Source of the DNA: Lysobacteraceae bacterium
Lineage (GTDB): Bacteria; Pseudomonadota; Gammaproteobacteria; Xanthomonadales; Xanthomonadaceae
Direction: 5' to 3'
Length of the DNA stretch: 64,000 nucleotides
Assembly (NCBI GenBank): GCA_016789405.1
Contig: JAEUPQ010000021.1
Coordinates: 19,721-83,720, forward strand
The translations under genes and the position numbers were made by a program. Positions 19,519 through 29,071 of the stretch are shown here, one piece after another; position 1 is the first letter of the stretch, and each line of letters opens with the position of its first letter. The notes under the pieces were generated by a model. The model saw only the letters and a program-made list of their open reading frames with translations. It was not told the origin of the DNA and searched no databases.

Positions 19519-20694
19519 ATGACTCATCGCAATTCCCGCCGCACCGCCATCGCCCTCTCGCTGGCCGCCGCCGTGTTCGCCATCGGCTCGGCCTCCGCCG
19601 GGGACCGTGCGCCGGTCCTGAGCAAGACGGTCGCCGACGCCATGAAGCGCGACCTGGGCCTGAACGATGCGCAGCTCGCGCAGTACTTCACCGCCGAACG
19701 CACCGCCTTCCTCAACGAAGCACGCCTCGCACGCCAGCTGGGCGACCGCTATGCCGGCGCGTGGCTGGAACGCGGCGCCGACGGCGGCTACCGCTATGTC
19801 GTGGCCAGCACCGGTGCCGTGCGCGGCGCGAAGATCGGCGGCGTCGACGTGCGCCGCCATCGCCATTCGCTGCGCCAGCTCGAAGGCGCGGTCGATCGCC
19901 TGAACCGCGTGAACGCGCTGTCCGGCAGGGCCGCCATGCAGGGCGTGCATGCCTGGGGCGTCGACGTGCCGAGCAACAGCGTGGTGGTCACCGTGGCCTC
20001 GGGCTACGCGCTGAACGCCATCGACTTCGTCGCGCTCAGCGGCGTCGACGCGGGCATGATCCGCTTCGAGGCGTCGCAGACGGAGGCGCCGAGTCCGTTC
20101 GTGAACGTGATCGGCGGCATCGCGTATTCCTCGGGCGGCGGTCGGTGCTCGATCGGCTTCGCGTCCACGCGCAGCGGCGCCAAGGGCTTCGCCACGGCCG
20201 GCCATTGCGGCGGCCCGGGCACGGTGGTCGGCATTTCCGGCACGACCGTGGGTTCGGTGCAGGTGCGCTACTACCCCGGCGGCGACATGGCCTGGGCGAG
20301 CGTGCGCAGCAGCGACACCCTGCTGGGCCAGGTGAGCAAGTACAACGGCACCGTGCAGCGCGTGCTGGGCCGCACCGAAGCGGCCGTGGGCGCGGCGATC
20401 TGCCGTTCGGGCAGCACCACTGGCTGGCGTTGCGGCACCGTCACCCGCAAGGGCGTGAGCGCGAACTACGGCGCGGGCACGGTCAGCGGCCTGACCCAGT
20501 CCACCGCGTGCGCGGGCCAGGGCGATTCCGGCGGTTCGTGGATCACCGGTTCGGGCCAGGCCCAGGGCGTGACCTCGGGTGGCTCGCTCCCCGCCGGCAG
20601 CAACAACAACTGCAGCGTCGCCTCGCCGGTGACGTACTTCCAGCCGATCAACCCGCTGATCAGCCGCTTCGGGCTGACGCTGACGCTCGGCTGA
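19519..20694 (+). CDS. Alpha-lytic-type secreted serine protease (S1E)
   Basis: 391 aa, a prepro-enzyme. It has a signal peptide (to about SASA-G28), a ~170-residue pro-region that in this family assists folding, and a mature domain from about VIGGIAYS (198). The catalytic triad is His229 (TAGHC), Asp256 (GGDMAWA) and Ser337 (GQGDSGGSW). The Cys pairs 210/230, 295/305 and 331/365 match the disulfides of alpha-lytic protease. AAGGAGC lies 8 nt before the ATG. It is probably used in predation on other microbes. Confidence 0.93.
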   Translation: MTHRNSRRTAIALSLAAAVFAIGSASAGDRAPVLSKTVADAMKRDLGLNDAQLAQYFTAERTAFLNEARLARQLGDRYAGAWLERGADGGYRYVVASTGAVRGAKIGGVDVRRHRHSLRQLEGAVDRLNRVNALSGRAAMQGVHAWGVDVPSNSVVVTVASGYALNAIDFVALSGVDAGMIRFEASQTEAPSPFVNVIGGIAYSSGGGRCSIGFASTRSGAKGFATAGHCGGPGTVVGISGTTVGSVQVRYYPGGDMAWASVRSSDTLLGQVSKYNGTVQRVLGRTEAAVGAAICRSGSTTGWRCGTVTRKGVSANYGAGTVSGLTQSTACAGQGDSGGSWITGSGQAQGVTSGGSLPAGSNNNCSVASPVTYFQPINPLISRFGLTLTLG

Positions 20695-20718
20695 TCGTCG
20701 CCGCAGGTGTTGTCCCGC

Positions 20719-20744
20719 GATGCCCCGGGTCCGCCCGGGGCATC
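20719..20744 (+). terminator. Hairpin terminator
   Basis: An 11-bp GC-rich stem (GATGCCCCGGG and its complement) 25 bp after the protease stop; the T-tail is weak. Confidence 0.65.
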
Positions 20745-20871
20745 GTCGTTTCAGCGGATCGTCGTTCGTGGTGCATGCGGCCAAGACAGGCAATGCCGGC
20801 GCTGACTTCCGGCACGGGAGCGCACACCTGCATCGGACGCAGCATCAAGCTCTCGCCAACGGAGCCGGACC

Positions 20872-22059
20872 ATGTCGATCGATCGCCGCGAACTGCTGAA
20901 ACTGGGTGCCCTGGGCATGTCGTCGCTGGGCCTGGCGGCGCTGTCTGCCGGCGTGGCGGCGAACCCCGCGTCCGATGCGCCTCCGGCCACGCCTGCGCGC
21001 GCAGCGAAACCGCTCGACATCCTCATCCTCGGCGGCACCGGCCTGACCGGTCCGCACCAGGTGCGCTACGCGCTGGAACGCGGCCATCGGGTCACGATCT
21101 TCAACCGCGGGCGCAAGCAGCGTGAATGGCCGGGGCATGTGGAGCAGTTGCTCGGCGATCGCGAGAAGAACGATTACGCCTCGATCGCCGATGCCGTGGC
21201 CAAGGGCCGGCGCTGGGACGTGTGCATCGACAACCCCAGCAGCGTGCCCGCATGGATCCGCGACGCGGCCAAGGTGGTGAAGGGTCGCGTCGGCACGTAC
21301 ATGATGATCTCGAGCCTCTCGGCCTACGCCGACAACGCCACGCGCGGCCAGGACGAGACCGCGCCGGTGGCGACGTTCGACGGCGATCCGCTCAAGGAAA
21401 CCATGGCCTCGCTGCGCGCGGACATGAACAAGTATTCCGGCCTGAAGGCGGCGACCGAGGCGGAGACGCGCAAGCACTTCGGCGAACGCAGCACGATCCT
21501 GCGCCCGGGCCTGATCGTCGGACCCGGCGACGAGACCGACCGCTTCACCTACTGGCCGCTTCGCCTGCGCCGCGGCGGCGAAGTGCTGTGTCCGGGCGAC
21601 GGCCGCGACCCGGTGCGGATCATCGACGCGCGCGATCTCGGCGAATGGATGATCCGCCTTGCCGAGCAGGGCACGCACGGCGTGTTCAACGCCTTCGGCC
21701 CCGACTACGAGCTCGACATGGCCGCACTGCTGTACGGCGTGCGCGCCTCGACCACGCAGGGCGCGACGCTGACCTTCGTGCCGGCCGATTTCCTCGCGGC
21801 GCAGAACGTGACGCCCTGGGGCGACATGCCGGCGTGGGTGCCGAATGCCGGCGACAGCGTGGGCTTCCACACGCGCAGCAACCGCAAGGCCGTCGCCGCG
21901 GGACTGACGTTCCGCAGCATCGCCGACACCGTGTCCGCAACGCTTGCGTGGTACGACGCGTTGCCGGAAGAGCGCCGCAAGGCGGGTCCGCGCGCAGGCA
22001 TCAAGCCCGAGCGCGAAGCCGAAGTGCTGGCGGCGTGGAAGGCGAAATCACGGGGCTGA
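20872..22059 (+). CDS. Exported NAD-dependent epimerase/dehydratase family protein
   Basis: 395 aa. The N-terminus MSIDRRELLKLGALG is a Tat-type signal with twin Arg, ending about AGVAANP. A Rossmann fold starts at ILILGGTGLTGPH. The YSGLKAATEAE region provides the short-chain dehydrogenase YxxxK-like motif (Y-S-G-L-K). The substrate is unknown. It converges with the DUF1348 gene 18 bp away. Confidence 0.8.
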   Translation: MSIDRRELLKLGALGMSSLGLAALSAGVAANPASDAPPATPARAAKPLDILILGGTGLTGPHQVRYALERGHRVTIFNRGRKQREWPGHVEQLLGDREKNDYASIADAVAKGRRWDVCIDNPSSVPAWIRDAAKVVKGRVGTYMMISSLSAYADNATRGQDETAPVATFDGDPLKETMASLRADMNKYSGLKAATEAETRKHFGERSTILRPGLIVGPGDETDRFTYWPLRLRRGGEVLCPGDGRDPVRIIDARDLGEWMIRLAEQGTHGVFNAFGPDYELDMAALLYGVRASTTQGATLTFVPADFLAAQNVTPWGDMPAWVPNAGDSVGFHTRSNRKAVAAGLTFRSIADTVSATLAWYDALPEERRKAGPRAGIKPEREAEVLAAWKAKSRG

Positions 22060-22077
22060 GCGCCGGCCGAGGGCCGA

Positions 22078-22548
22078 CTACAGGTCGAGCGCCGACAGCG
22101 ATGCGTGATCGTCCGGGCGCACGCCATGCGTCCAGTGGAACAGGCGCTGCGAAGCTTTGATCGCGACATCGTTGATGCTCGCGATGCGGCGCGCCATGAG
22201 GCCATCGGCATCGAACTCCCAGTTCTCGTTGCCATGGCTGCGCCACCAGAGGCCAGCGTCGTCGTGCCATTCGTAGGCGAAGCGCACGGCGATGCGGTTC
22301 TCGGTGAACGCCCACAGCTCCTTGACCAGGCGGTAGTCGTGCTCGCGGGACCATTTCTCGCGCAGGAAGGCGTGGATGGCGGTGCGTCCCTGCAGGAAGC
22401 GGTCGCGATTGCGCCAGCGACTGTCTTCCGTGTAGGCCAGCACCACGCGATCGGGATCGCGTGAATTCCAGGCATCCTCGGCCATGCGCACCTTGCGATG
22501 GGCGCTGTCCTCGGTGAAGGGCGGCAGGGGTGGACGTGCAGCGTGCAT
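22078..22548 (-). CDS. DUF1348 / NTF2-like protein
   Basis: 156 aa. Family features are [29 protein letters not shown], and the Trp/His-rich end [14 protein letters not shown] and HGNENWEFD. These are small cone-shaped alpha+beta proteins of unknown activity. It is the last gene of the bufferin-like unit; the DoxX gene ends 20 bp upstream of its start. Confidence 0.85.
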   Translation of the reverse strand: MHAARPPLPPFTEDSAHRKVRMAEDAWNSRDPDRVVLAYTEDSRWRNRDRFLQGRTAIHAFLREKWSREHDYRLVKELWAFTENRIAVRFAYEWHDDAGLWWRSHGNENWEFDADGLMARRIASINDVAIKASQRLFHWTHGVRPDDHASLSALDL

Positions 22549-22568
22549 GGCGGACTCCGGAAGAAGGT

Positions 22569-23036
22569 TCAGCGGGAAGGGAAGGATCGGAAGATCAGGC
22601 GATCGAGCGACCAGCGACCGGCGCCACGCGTCGCGACCAGCAACAACAACGCCGCCCAGGTGCCGTGGGTCGGCCACGCATCCGGATAGACGAAGCACTG
22701 GATCACCGCAGTCATCGCCAGCAGCGCGATCGCGGATGCGCGCGTCGCGAATCCCAGCACCAGCAGCAGCGGGAACACGTGTTCGGCGGTGGCCGCAGCC
22801 AGCGCCGCGGCTTCGGGATCGATCCAGGGCAGGCGGTATTCCTCGCGGAACAGGTAGAGCGCGTCTTCGCTCAGTCGCCATCCGTCCAGCTTGGTGCGAC
22901 CTGACTGCCAGAACACGGCCGCGGGAAACACCCGTGCGAGCAGCAGCAGGACGTCGTCCGGGCAACGGTCGAGCCATTGCCGCGCGCGTTGAAGCGTGCG
23001 GGGCAAGATTGCAGGCCTTGTGATGGACAGGGACAT
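22569..23036 (-). CDS. DoxX family membrane protein
   Basis: 155 aa with four predicted membrane helices and the DoxX-like motif [23 protein letters not shown]. Genes of this family are frequent last or next-to-last members of MNIO/bufferin operons. Its start lies 4 bp after the bufC stop, so the two are co-transcribed. Confidence 0.85.
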   Translation of the reverse strand: MSLSITRPAILPRTLQRARQWLDRCPDDVLLLLARVFPAAVFWQSGRTKLDGWRLSEDALYLFREEYRLPWIDPEAAALAAATAEHVFPLLLVLGFATRASAIALLAMTAVIQCFVYPDAWPTHGTWAALLLLVATRGAGRWSLDRLIFRSFPSR

Positions 23037-23040
23037 GGGT

Positions 23041-23817
23041 TCACTCCGTCTTGAGGGGATGGATCGCCACGAGCAGGCGGTCTTCGAACAGCTGATGCAG
23101 CAAATGCTTGATCGCTACAGGGTCGGGAACGCCGTCCAATGCCTCCTGCATTGCCGACAGCAGGCGCTTGCCCGCGAGCAGGCCACGCAGCGCGACGAGC
23201 GTCTGGTCGCTCACCTGCCTGATATGCACGCGTTCGTCGATGCGCCAGAGCTGGCAGGCTTCCGGATGCCAGGCGAGATCGAAGTCGACGTCGCCCATGT
23301 CGATATCGACATGGGCGAACCACAGCGACGCGAGCGGATGCTGCGCCTGCAGCAGACGCAGCGAGGGATGCAGGACGAAGCGCGCGGCGAGAAGATGCTC
23401 GACGGCGACCGCCTGCAGCGCCTGGATCGACAGCGGCTCGGCATCGGCCGCGTAGTACGCCTCGCGACGCGCCCAGTCGATGCGCGCGAGGTCCTGCAGC
23501 CATGGCCAATCCTGCAAGGGCACGAAGTCGGCGATGAAGCCGGCGAACGCGTCGCCGTATTCCTGAAGCACCGGCGACGTCGGTGGACGCGCGGCGATGA
23601 AGGCCATCGCCAGGGCGTCGAAGTAGTCGTCCCCGACGCCGACGCGCAAGGCCGGAAAGGTCTCGCGCAGCGCTTCGACCAGCGCGTGCCTCACCGTGTC
23701 GCGATGGACCGCCAATCCGCGTGCGATGCGGGGGTCGAGTCCTGCGCGACCCGTCGCCGATGGCGGCTGCTCCTGCACGAGTACGGCGAACACCTGCGCG
23801 TGCGACATCGCGTTCAT
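23041..23817 (-). CDS. bufC: BufC/HvfC-like DUF2063 protein, partner of MNIO enzyme
   Basis: 258 aa. The N-terminal ~100 residues (QVFAVLVQEQ, then VHRDTVRHALVEALRETFPALRVGVG) form the DUF2063 'putative DNA-binding' domain. In characterised systems this protein acts as the recognition partner of the DUF692 enzyme rather than a regulator. The start at 23817 overlaps the bufB stop by 4 bp. Order and spacing (bufA-bufB-bufC-doxX) are as in bufferin operons. Confidence 0.82.
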   Translation of the reverse strand: MNAMSHAQVFAVLVQEQPPSATGRAGLDPRIARGLAVHRDTVRHALVEALRETFPALRVGVGDDYFDALAMAFIAARPPTSPVLQEYGDAFAGFIADFVPLQDWPWLQDLARIDWARREAYYAADAEPLSIQALQAVAVEHLLAARFVLHPSLRLLQAQHPLASLWFAHVDIDMGDVDFDLAWHPEACQLWRIDERVHIRQVSDQTLVALRGLLAGKRLLSAMQEALDGVPDPVAIKHLLHQLFEDRLLVAIHPLKTE

Positions 23818-24721
23818 GCGGGCGACGCCTCGGTCGGTGCGGTGTCGAGCGCGTCGAGGGCGAAGGCGCGGACGCGATCCAGCTCCCGTCGCAGGTCGAG
23901 CCACGGTGGCGTGTCGTGGTCCCATTCGATCAGCGTCGGACGCCCGCCGATCTCGCGAAGTGCGTCCGCGTACAGCGACAGCGCCTCGTCGCCGACCGGC
24001 GACGCGTGGTCGTCGATGCACAGCACGCTGCCATCGTCGAAGGTCTCGACGCGATGCCCGGCCAGATGGAACTGCGCGACGGCGTGCAGCGGGAAGCGCT
24101 GCAGGTAGCGCCGCGGCGAATGGCCGTGGTTTCGGCACGACACCACGACGTTGTTGAGGTCGAGCAGCAGCCCGCAACCCGCACGGGCCACGAGCTCGGC
24201 AAGGAATTGCGTTTCCGACAGCGGATCCGCCCACGGCAGATAGGTGGACGGATTCTCGATCAGGATCGCGCGCCCCAGCGTGTCCTGCACTTCCTGGACA
24301 TGGGCGACGACACGGTAGAGTCCGGCCTCGTCGTAGGCCATCGGCAGCAGGTCCGGCAGACACGCCGACCCGTGGCTGCTCCAGGCGAGATGCTCGGAAA
24401 AGAACTGCGGGGGATGTCGTTCGATCAGCTGGCGGATGCGCGCGAGATGCGCGGGATCGGGTCGCTGCTCGCCGCCCAGGGAAAGGCCCACCCCGTGGAT
24501 GGTCAGCGGCCAGCGTTCCGCCAGGTCACGCAGGCGCCGCTGCGGTGCGCCGCCCGCGCCGAGGTGGTTCTCGGCGTGGATCTCGAAGAAATCGACCGCG
24601 ACCGTGCCTGCCTCGTTGCGCGCGCCGGGGAGCGCTCGCGTTGCAGGTCATCGGCATGCACGGGCTTGAAGCCTGCGCCGATCGCCAGGCTGTCTGCGAA
24701 CTGCGTGGAAACGAGGGACAT
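23814..24721 (-). pseudogene. bufB: MNIO (DUF692) enzyme BufB, frameshifted
   Basis: Two frames together encode a complete DUF692 protein of about 300 aa. The first runs from the ATG at 24721 (MSLVSTQFADSLAIGAGFKP) and the second continues with VAVDFFEIHAENHLG to the stop at 23814. Metal-site segments are intact: EIHAENH, EHLAWSSHG, LLDLNN, QFHLAGH, IDDHASP and IEWDHD. The frames meet at a (GC)4 run at 24618-24625, and removing one GC unit joins them exactly. It may be a sequencing error, a recent mutation or phase variation. The enzyme would modify Cys residues of the bufA product. Confidence 0.85.
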
Positions 24722-24751
24722 GGCCGTGGTCGATGTGGTGGAGGGTATCGA

Positions 24752-25051
24752 TCAGCGCGCCGCTTTCGCGCGCGCGATCGGCACGAGCGAGCCGTTGCCG
24801 CGCGGCGTGCGGATCGTGGTGCAGGTACCCTTGGGGACCAGCTTCCAGGCATTGCCCTGGTAGTCGGTCTTCGAGGTACCGGCACAGGACGTGCCCGGGC
24901 CGGCCGCGCAGTCGTTCTGGCCGGCGAGGGACACGCCGTAGCATTTTTCCTTGCCCTTGTTGGCCGGCAGATCGGCGGCCTGTGCTGCGCCCAGGGTGAG
25001 GGCGCTGGTCAGCGCCAGCGCGACGGCCGTGCTGAAATCGCGACGATTCAT
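24752..25051 (-). CDS. bufA: Bufferin precursor (DUF2282 family)
   Basis: 99 aa. The signal peptide ends about AAQA-A26. The mature part has [16 protein letters not shown] and then [16 protein letters not shown] and VPKGTC, with exactly four Cys (37, 48, 56, 77), the signature of bufferins. In this family an MNIO enzyme turns central Cys residues into heterocycles, and the exported peptide binds copper. It is unusual in having a basic C-terminal extension after residue 84. It directly precedes bufB (30 bp). Confidence 0.88.
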   Translation of the reverse strand: MNRRDFSTAVALALTSALTLGAAQAADLPANKGKEKCYGVSLAGQNDCAAGPGTSCAGTSKTDYQGNAWKLVPKGTCTTIRTPRGNGSLVPIARAKAAR

Positions 25052-25124
25052 GGAGTGTCTCCGGATGGAAGTTGCATGCGCGAAGGCGCGCGGCCGTTCC
25101 AGATGGAAGCGACCGCGCGAGGGA

Positions 25125-25628
25125 TCACAGCGCGGACGGCGCCCGGCCCTTGATCGCCGGCCAGTTCTCGTTGGCGCGGGCGATGTTGCCGGCGATGTCC
25201 TGCGACCACTTCTTGAACACGTCGGCGTTCACGTTGAGGTAGAGACGACCGTCGACCACCTTGAACTGGTTGGGATCGACGTCGAGCTTCTTGCCCAGGG
25301 CGACGCCCATGGCGCAGAAGCCGCCGAACTGCGGCGCGTAGTGCGCCGGATCGGCCAGGAACATCGTGCGATTGGCCTTGGAAGCGAAGTAGTAGACGGC
25401 GCCGCGATAGGTGGTGCTGTACTTGGCATTGCCCTTGGCGGGCTTGCCCATCGTGAAGTACGCGACCGGGTCGTAGCCGTGCAGGATCACGGCGCCCTTT
25501 TCGACGTTGATGGCGGCAGTCGACGATTCATCGGTGGCGAAGGCGGTCTGCGGCAGGGTGCCGGCGGCGCCGGCGATGACGATGGCGAGCGATGCGGCCA
25601 GGCCGAAGTTGCGGATGGAACGATGCAT
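25125..25628 (-). CDS. Exported YHS-domain protein
   Basis: 167 aa with a signal peptide (cleaved about AFA-T32). The YHS segment runs from [16 protein letters not shown] to [17 protein letters not shown] domains are linked to metal, often copper, handling, which suits the adjacent bufferin genes. It lies 73 bp upstream of bufA on the same strand. Confidence 0.85.
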   Translation of the reverse strand: MHRSIRNFGLAASLAIVIAGAAGTLPQTAFATDESSTAAINVEKGAVILHGYDPVAYFTMGKPAKGNAKYSTTYRGAVYYFASKANRTMFLADPAHYAPQFGGFCAMGVALGKKLDVDPNQFKVVDGRLYLNVNADVFKKWSQDIAGNIARANENWPAIKGRAPSAL

Positions 25629-25700
25629 GATGTCCTCGGAAGGGAGTCGGGGCGGGGTGGGAATGGCGTTCGAAGCGGGAGTCCGGTTTCGACGCGGGTG

Positions 25701-26258
25701 TCAGGCGGCGCGCGCGGCCGCGCGTGCCGGCACGAGCGGGAAGTCGACCGTGGTGCGGGCGACGTTGTTGACGTAGTTGGTGAACACGTTGATCGCGACG
25801 TTCGCGACGACTTCGATGACCGCATCCGGGCCGAAGCCGGCTGCGGTGAAAGCCTGCAGCGCCTGGTCGTCGACCTGGCCACGCTGTTCGACGACGGCGC
25901 GCGTGAAGCTCAGCAGGACCTGGCTGCGCGCATCGGAGGAGCGCGCATCGCGTGCCGCGTCGAGTTCCTCGGCAGGCAGCTTCGCGACGTTCCTGCCCAG
26001 GTAGGTGTGCGCCGACAGGCAGTACTCGCAGCCATTGGCTTCGGCGACGACCAGCGCGATGCGTTCGCGGTCGGCGGTGTCCAGCGCGCCGCCTGCGGTG
26101 GCGGCGCTGAAACCGAGGTATGCACCCAGGCCGGAAGGGCTGTGGGCAAGCACCTTCATCAGGTTGGGGACCATGCCGAGCTGCTGCTTGACGGCAGCGA
26201 GCAGGGGCTGGGATGCGGCGGGGGCGGTTTCGACGGCGGGGATGGGCAAACGGTTCAT
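25701..26258 (-). CDS. Carboxymuconolactone decarboxylase-family (AhpD-like) protein
   Basis: 185 aa. The redox motif is CEYCLSAH (Cys77, Cys80, His84), with an upstream Glu (EANG) as in peroxidase-type members. It probably disposes of peroxide or reactive electrophiles. It is the first gene of the minus-strand unit leading into YHS and bufA and faces a divergent LysR regulator across 200 bp, so this unit may be LysR-controlled. Confidence 0.83.
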   Translation of the reverse strand: MNRLPIPAVETAPAASQPLLAAVKQQLGMVPNLMKVLAHSPSGLGAYLGFSAATAGGALDTADRERIALVVAEANGCEYCLSAHTYLGRNVAKLPAEELDAARDARSSDARSQVLLSFTRAVVEQRGQVDDQALQAFTAAGFGPDAVIEVVANVAINVFTNYVNNVARTTVDFPLVPARAAARAA

Positions 26259-26457
26259 GGGTGTCCTCTGTGCAGGTCTGGTTTGGATTGCGGGTCGGGT
26301 GGTGCGGGCCGAGGGGTGCGGGACGCGGCCCGCTTCGGTGGGGCGCACTCTAGGAACCCGGGCCGCCTGCGAGAATCGACGGACTCCGCAACCGGTCCTT
26401 GCAGATCCGGAAAGAATCCCCGCAGACTGCGCCGCACCGACATGGCCGGGACGCGCA

Positions 26458-27360
26458 GTGGATCGAATCGAAGAGATGACGGTGTTCGTCGCGGTGGCCG
26501 AGGAAGGCGGCTTCGCCGCTGCATCGCGACGCCTGAACCTGTCGGCGCCCACGGTCACGCGCGCGGTGGCGTCGCTGGAAGCTTCGATCGGTGCGGAACT
26601 GTTCGTGCGCACCACGCGTTTCGTGCGGCTGACGGAAGCAGGCCAGCGCTATCTCGCCGATTGCAGGCGCATCCTGCGCCAGCTCGAGGAGGCAGAGGCG
26701 CAGGCTGCAGGCGCGCATGTCGCACCGCAGGGCAATCTGGTGATCGCCGCACCCGTGCTCTTCGGCCAGCAGTTGCTGGTGCCTGCGGTGGTCGATTTCC
26801 TGGCGGCATATCCATCCGTCTCGGTGAGGTTGCTGCTGGTCGATCGCACCGTCCTGCTCGGCGAAGAAGGCATCGATGCGGCGTTCCGGATGGGCGACTT
26901 GCCCGATTCGAGCCTCGTCGCGATGCCGCTGGGCTACATCCGCCGCGTGATCTGCGCCAGCCCGCGCTATCTCGATGCGCACGGACGCCCCGCGCATCCG
27001 TCCGAACTGGCCGGACACGCGCTCGTCGCGTCCGTGGCCGATACGCGCAACGATGTCTGGCAATTCGTCGATGGCGATGCGCGCATCGATGTTCCGATCC
27101 AGCCGCGCCTGGTGACGTCGACCAACGCCGCGGCGATCCTGGCCGCGGAATGCGGCGCGGGCCTGACGCGCGTGATGTCCTACCAGATCGCGCCCGCGCT
27201 CGAGCATGGCCGGCTGGAACGACTGCTGCAGGCATACGAAGCCAGGCCGCTGCCGGTGTGGCTGGTGAACCAGGAAGGGCGCCGTGCCGCCGCGAAACTG
27301 CGCGTGTTCCTCGCCTTCATGGGTGACCGCCTGCGCGGCCATCCGGCCTTGATGGGATAG
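26458..27360 (+). CDS. LysR-family transcriptional regulator
   Basis: 300 aa from a GTG start (VDRIEEMTVFVAVAEEGGF), chosen because the neighbouring paralogue begins MDRVSEMRTLVAVADAGSF. Helix-turn-helix FAAASRRLNLSAPTVTRAVA, wing RTTRFVRLTEAG. It is divergent from the CMD-YHS-buf operon and a candidate regulator of it. Confidence 0.87.
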   Translation: MDRIEEMTVFVAVAEEGGFAAASRRLNLSAPTVTRAVASLEASIGAELFVRTTRFVRLTEAGQRYLADCRRILRQLEEAEAQAAGAHVAPQGNLVIAAPVLFGQQLLVPAVVDFLAAYPSVSVRLLLVDRTVLLGEEGIDAAFRMGDLPDSSLVAMPLGYIRRVICASPRYLDAHGRPAHPSELAGHALVASVADTRNDVWQFVDGDARIDVPIQPRLVTSTNAAAILAAECGAGLTRVMSYQIAPALEHGRLERLLQAYEARPLPVWLVNQEGRRAAAKLRVFLAFMGDRLRGHPALMG

Positions 27361-27367
27361 TCGACGC

Positions 27368-28267
27368 ATGGATCGTGTTTCCGAAATGCGCACGCTCGTG
27401 GCTGTCGCCGACGCCGGCAGCTTCAGCGAAGCCGCGAAGCGCCTGGGCCTGACCCCACCGACCGTGACGCGCAGCATCGCGGCGCTGGAGCAGCGCCTGG
27501 GTGCGCGCCTGTTCGTGCGCACCACGCGCAGCGTGCGCGTGACCGAAGCCGGTGCGCAGTTCGCGGACGATGCGCGCCGGCTGCTTGCCGACATGGACCT
27601 CGCGCAGCAGGCCGCGGCCGGGCCGCAGGGCCGCGCGCAGGGCACCCTGCGCGTGACCGCACCGGTGCTGTTCGGCGAGCAGTACCTGATGCCGGTGGTC
27701 CGCGAGTTCCTCGACCTGCATCCGGAACTGGCCGCGAGCGTGCTGCTGCTCGACCGCGTGACCAACCTGGTCGAAGAGGGGCTCGATCTCGCCCTGCGGA
27801 TCGGTCCGCCGCAGGATTCGGGGCTCGAAGTCGTCGAAGTGGGCGAAGTGCGGCGGATGGTCGTCGCCTCGCCTGCCTACCTGGAGGCGTTCGGCCGGCC
27901 GGAGCGCCCGCAGGATCTGTCGCGCCATCGCATCGTGGTGTCCGTCGGCGCCAGCGCGAGCCTGGACTGGCACTTCGGCGAGGGCGAACGCAGCCAGGGC
28001 GTGCGCGTCGCGCCGGTGCTCAGCGTCAGCACGCTGCGCGCTGCGATCGGCGAGGCACAGGCCGGGTGGGCCTTGACCCGGGCCCTGTCCTACCAGGTGC
28101 GCGCGGATCTGGCCGAAGGCCGCCTGGTGCCCGTGCTGGAAGCCTTCGAACCACCGCCGGTGCCGGTCTGCCTGGTGTTCCCGCGCAGCCGCATTCCTTC
28201 CGCGCGCCTCATGGCCTTCGTCGAATTGGCGAGCCAGCGACTGGGCGCCGCACTGGCGCCCCCCTGA
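27368..28267 (+). CDS. LysR-family transcriptional regulator, tandem paralogue
   Basis: 299 aa. HTH FSEAAKRLGLTPPTVTRSIA; the ligand domain has APVLFGEQYLMPVV, very close to APVLFGQQLLVPAV in the preceding gene. It starts 7 bp after that gene, so the two arose by tandem duplication and share a transcript. The GST and the oxidoreductase fusion follow on the same strand and are candidate targets. Confidence 0.9.
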   Translation: MDRVSEMRTLVAVADAGSFSEAAKRLGLTPPTVTRSIAALEQRLGARLFVRTTRSVRVTEAGAQFADDARRLLADMDLAQQAAAGPQGRAQGTLRVTAPVLFGEQYLMPVVREFLDLHPELAASVLLLDRVTNLVEEGLDLALRIGPPQDSGLEVVEVGEVRRMVVASPAYLEAFGRPERPQDLSRHRIVVSVGASASLDWHFGEGERSQGVRVAPVLSVSTLRAAIGEAQAGWALTRALSYQVRADLAEGRLVPVLEAFEPPPVPVCLVFPRSRIPSARLMAFVELASQRLGAALAPP

Positions 28268-28383
28268 GTCGATCCTTGGCCGATCCTTGCGGCGCCTGAA
28301 ATGATGGTTTGCCCGCCTTGCGGATTCCGGCGCAGGGCGCGGACGGGGAGGATGTGCGCACCCCAACCCCACCGGAGTGTTCC

Positions 28384-29001
28384 GTGAGTCTCGTCCTTCA
28401 TCGCTTCCCGCTGTCCGGCCACGCCCATCGCGCCGAACTGTTCCTGTCGCTGCTCGGCCTCGATGCCACGCTGGTCGATGTCGACCTTCGCGGAGGCGCG
28501 CACAAGCGCCCCGATTTCCTCAGGCTCAACCGCTTCGGACAGGTGCCGGTGCTGCAGGACGGCGACGACGTGATCGCCGATTCCAACGCGATCCTCGTGT
28601 ACCTGGCGCGCAAGTACGGCGGCGAGCAGTGGCTGCCGGCGGATCCGCTGCTGGCAGCGAACGTCGAGCGCTGGCTGTCGGTGGCCGCGGGCCAGCTTGC
28701 CTCGGGTCCAGCGCGCGCGCGGCTGATCACCGTGTTCGGTGCGCGCTACAACGCCGACGACACCATCGCGCAGGCGCATGCGCTGCTGCAGGTGGTGGAA
28801 GAGGAGCTGCAGGGCCGCGACTGGCTGGTGGGTGCGCGCCCGACCATCGCGGACGTGGCGATCTACACGTACGTCGCACATGCGCCGGAAGGCAATGTCT
28901 CGCTCGACGCCTATCCGTCGATTCGCGCGTGGCTGGCACGCGTCGAAGCACTGCCGGGCTTCATCCCCATGGCGGTCACACCGGTCGGCCTGCGCGCCTG
29001 A
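28384..29001 (+). CDS. Glutathione S-transferase
   Basis: 205 aa from a GTG start with GGAG upstream. The thioredoxin-like N-terminal domain has [10 protein letters not shown] (Ser as likely catalytic residue), [11 protein letters not shown] with the cis-Pro, and [11 protein letters not shown], which binds the gamma-glutamyl part of glutathione. An all-helical C-terminal domain contains [12 protein letters not shown]. Its position ahead of a flavin/iron-sulfur oxidoreductase suggests detoxification of electrophiles. Confidence 0.88.
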   Translation: MSLVLHRFPLSGHAHRAELFLSLLGLDATLVDVDLRGGAHKRPDFLRLNRFGQVPVLQDGDDVIADSNAILVYLARKYGGEQWLPADPLLAANVERWLSVAAGQLASGPARARLITVFGARYNADDTIAQAHALLQVVEEELQGRDWLVGARPTIADVAIYTYVAHAPEGNVSLDAYPSIRAWLARVEALPGFIPMAVTPVGLRA

Positions 29002-29071
29002 TCGTTGCCGTAGACGCCGGCGCACGTGCCGGCGTCGCACCCTCGCGCTCCTTCACTCACCGAGTCCCGAC

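Noticed and set aside
22078..22977. 299-aa frame extending DUF1348 protein upstream
   Set aside because: The extension lies over the DoxX gene in a different frame and reads as low-complexity Arg/Ala/Pro; DUF1348 starts at 22548.
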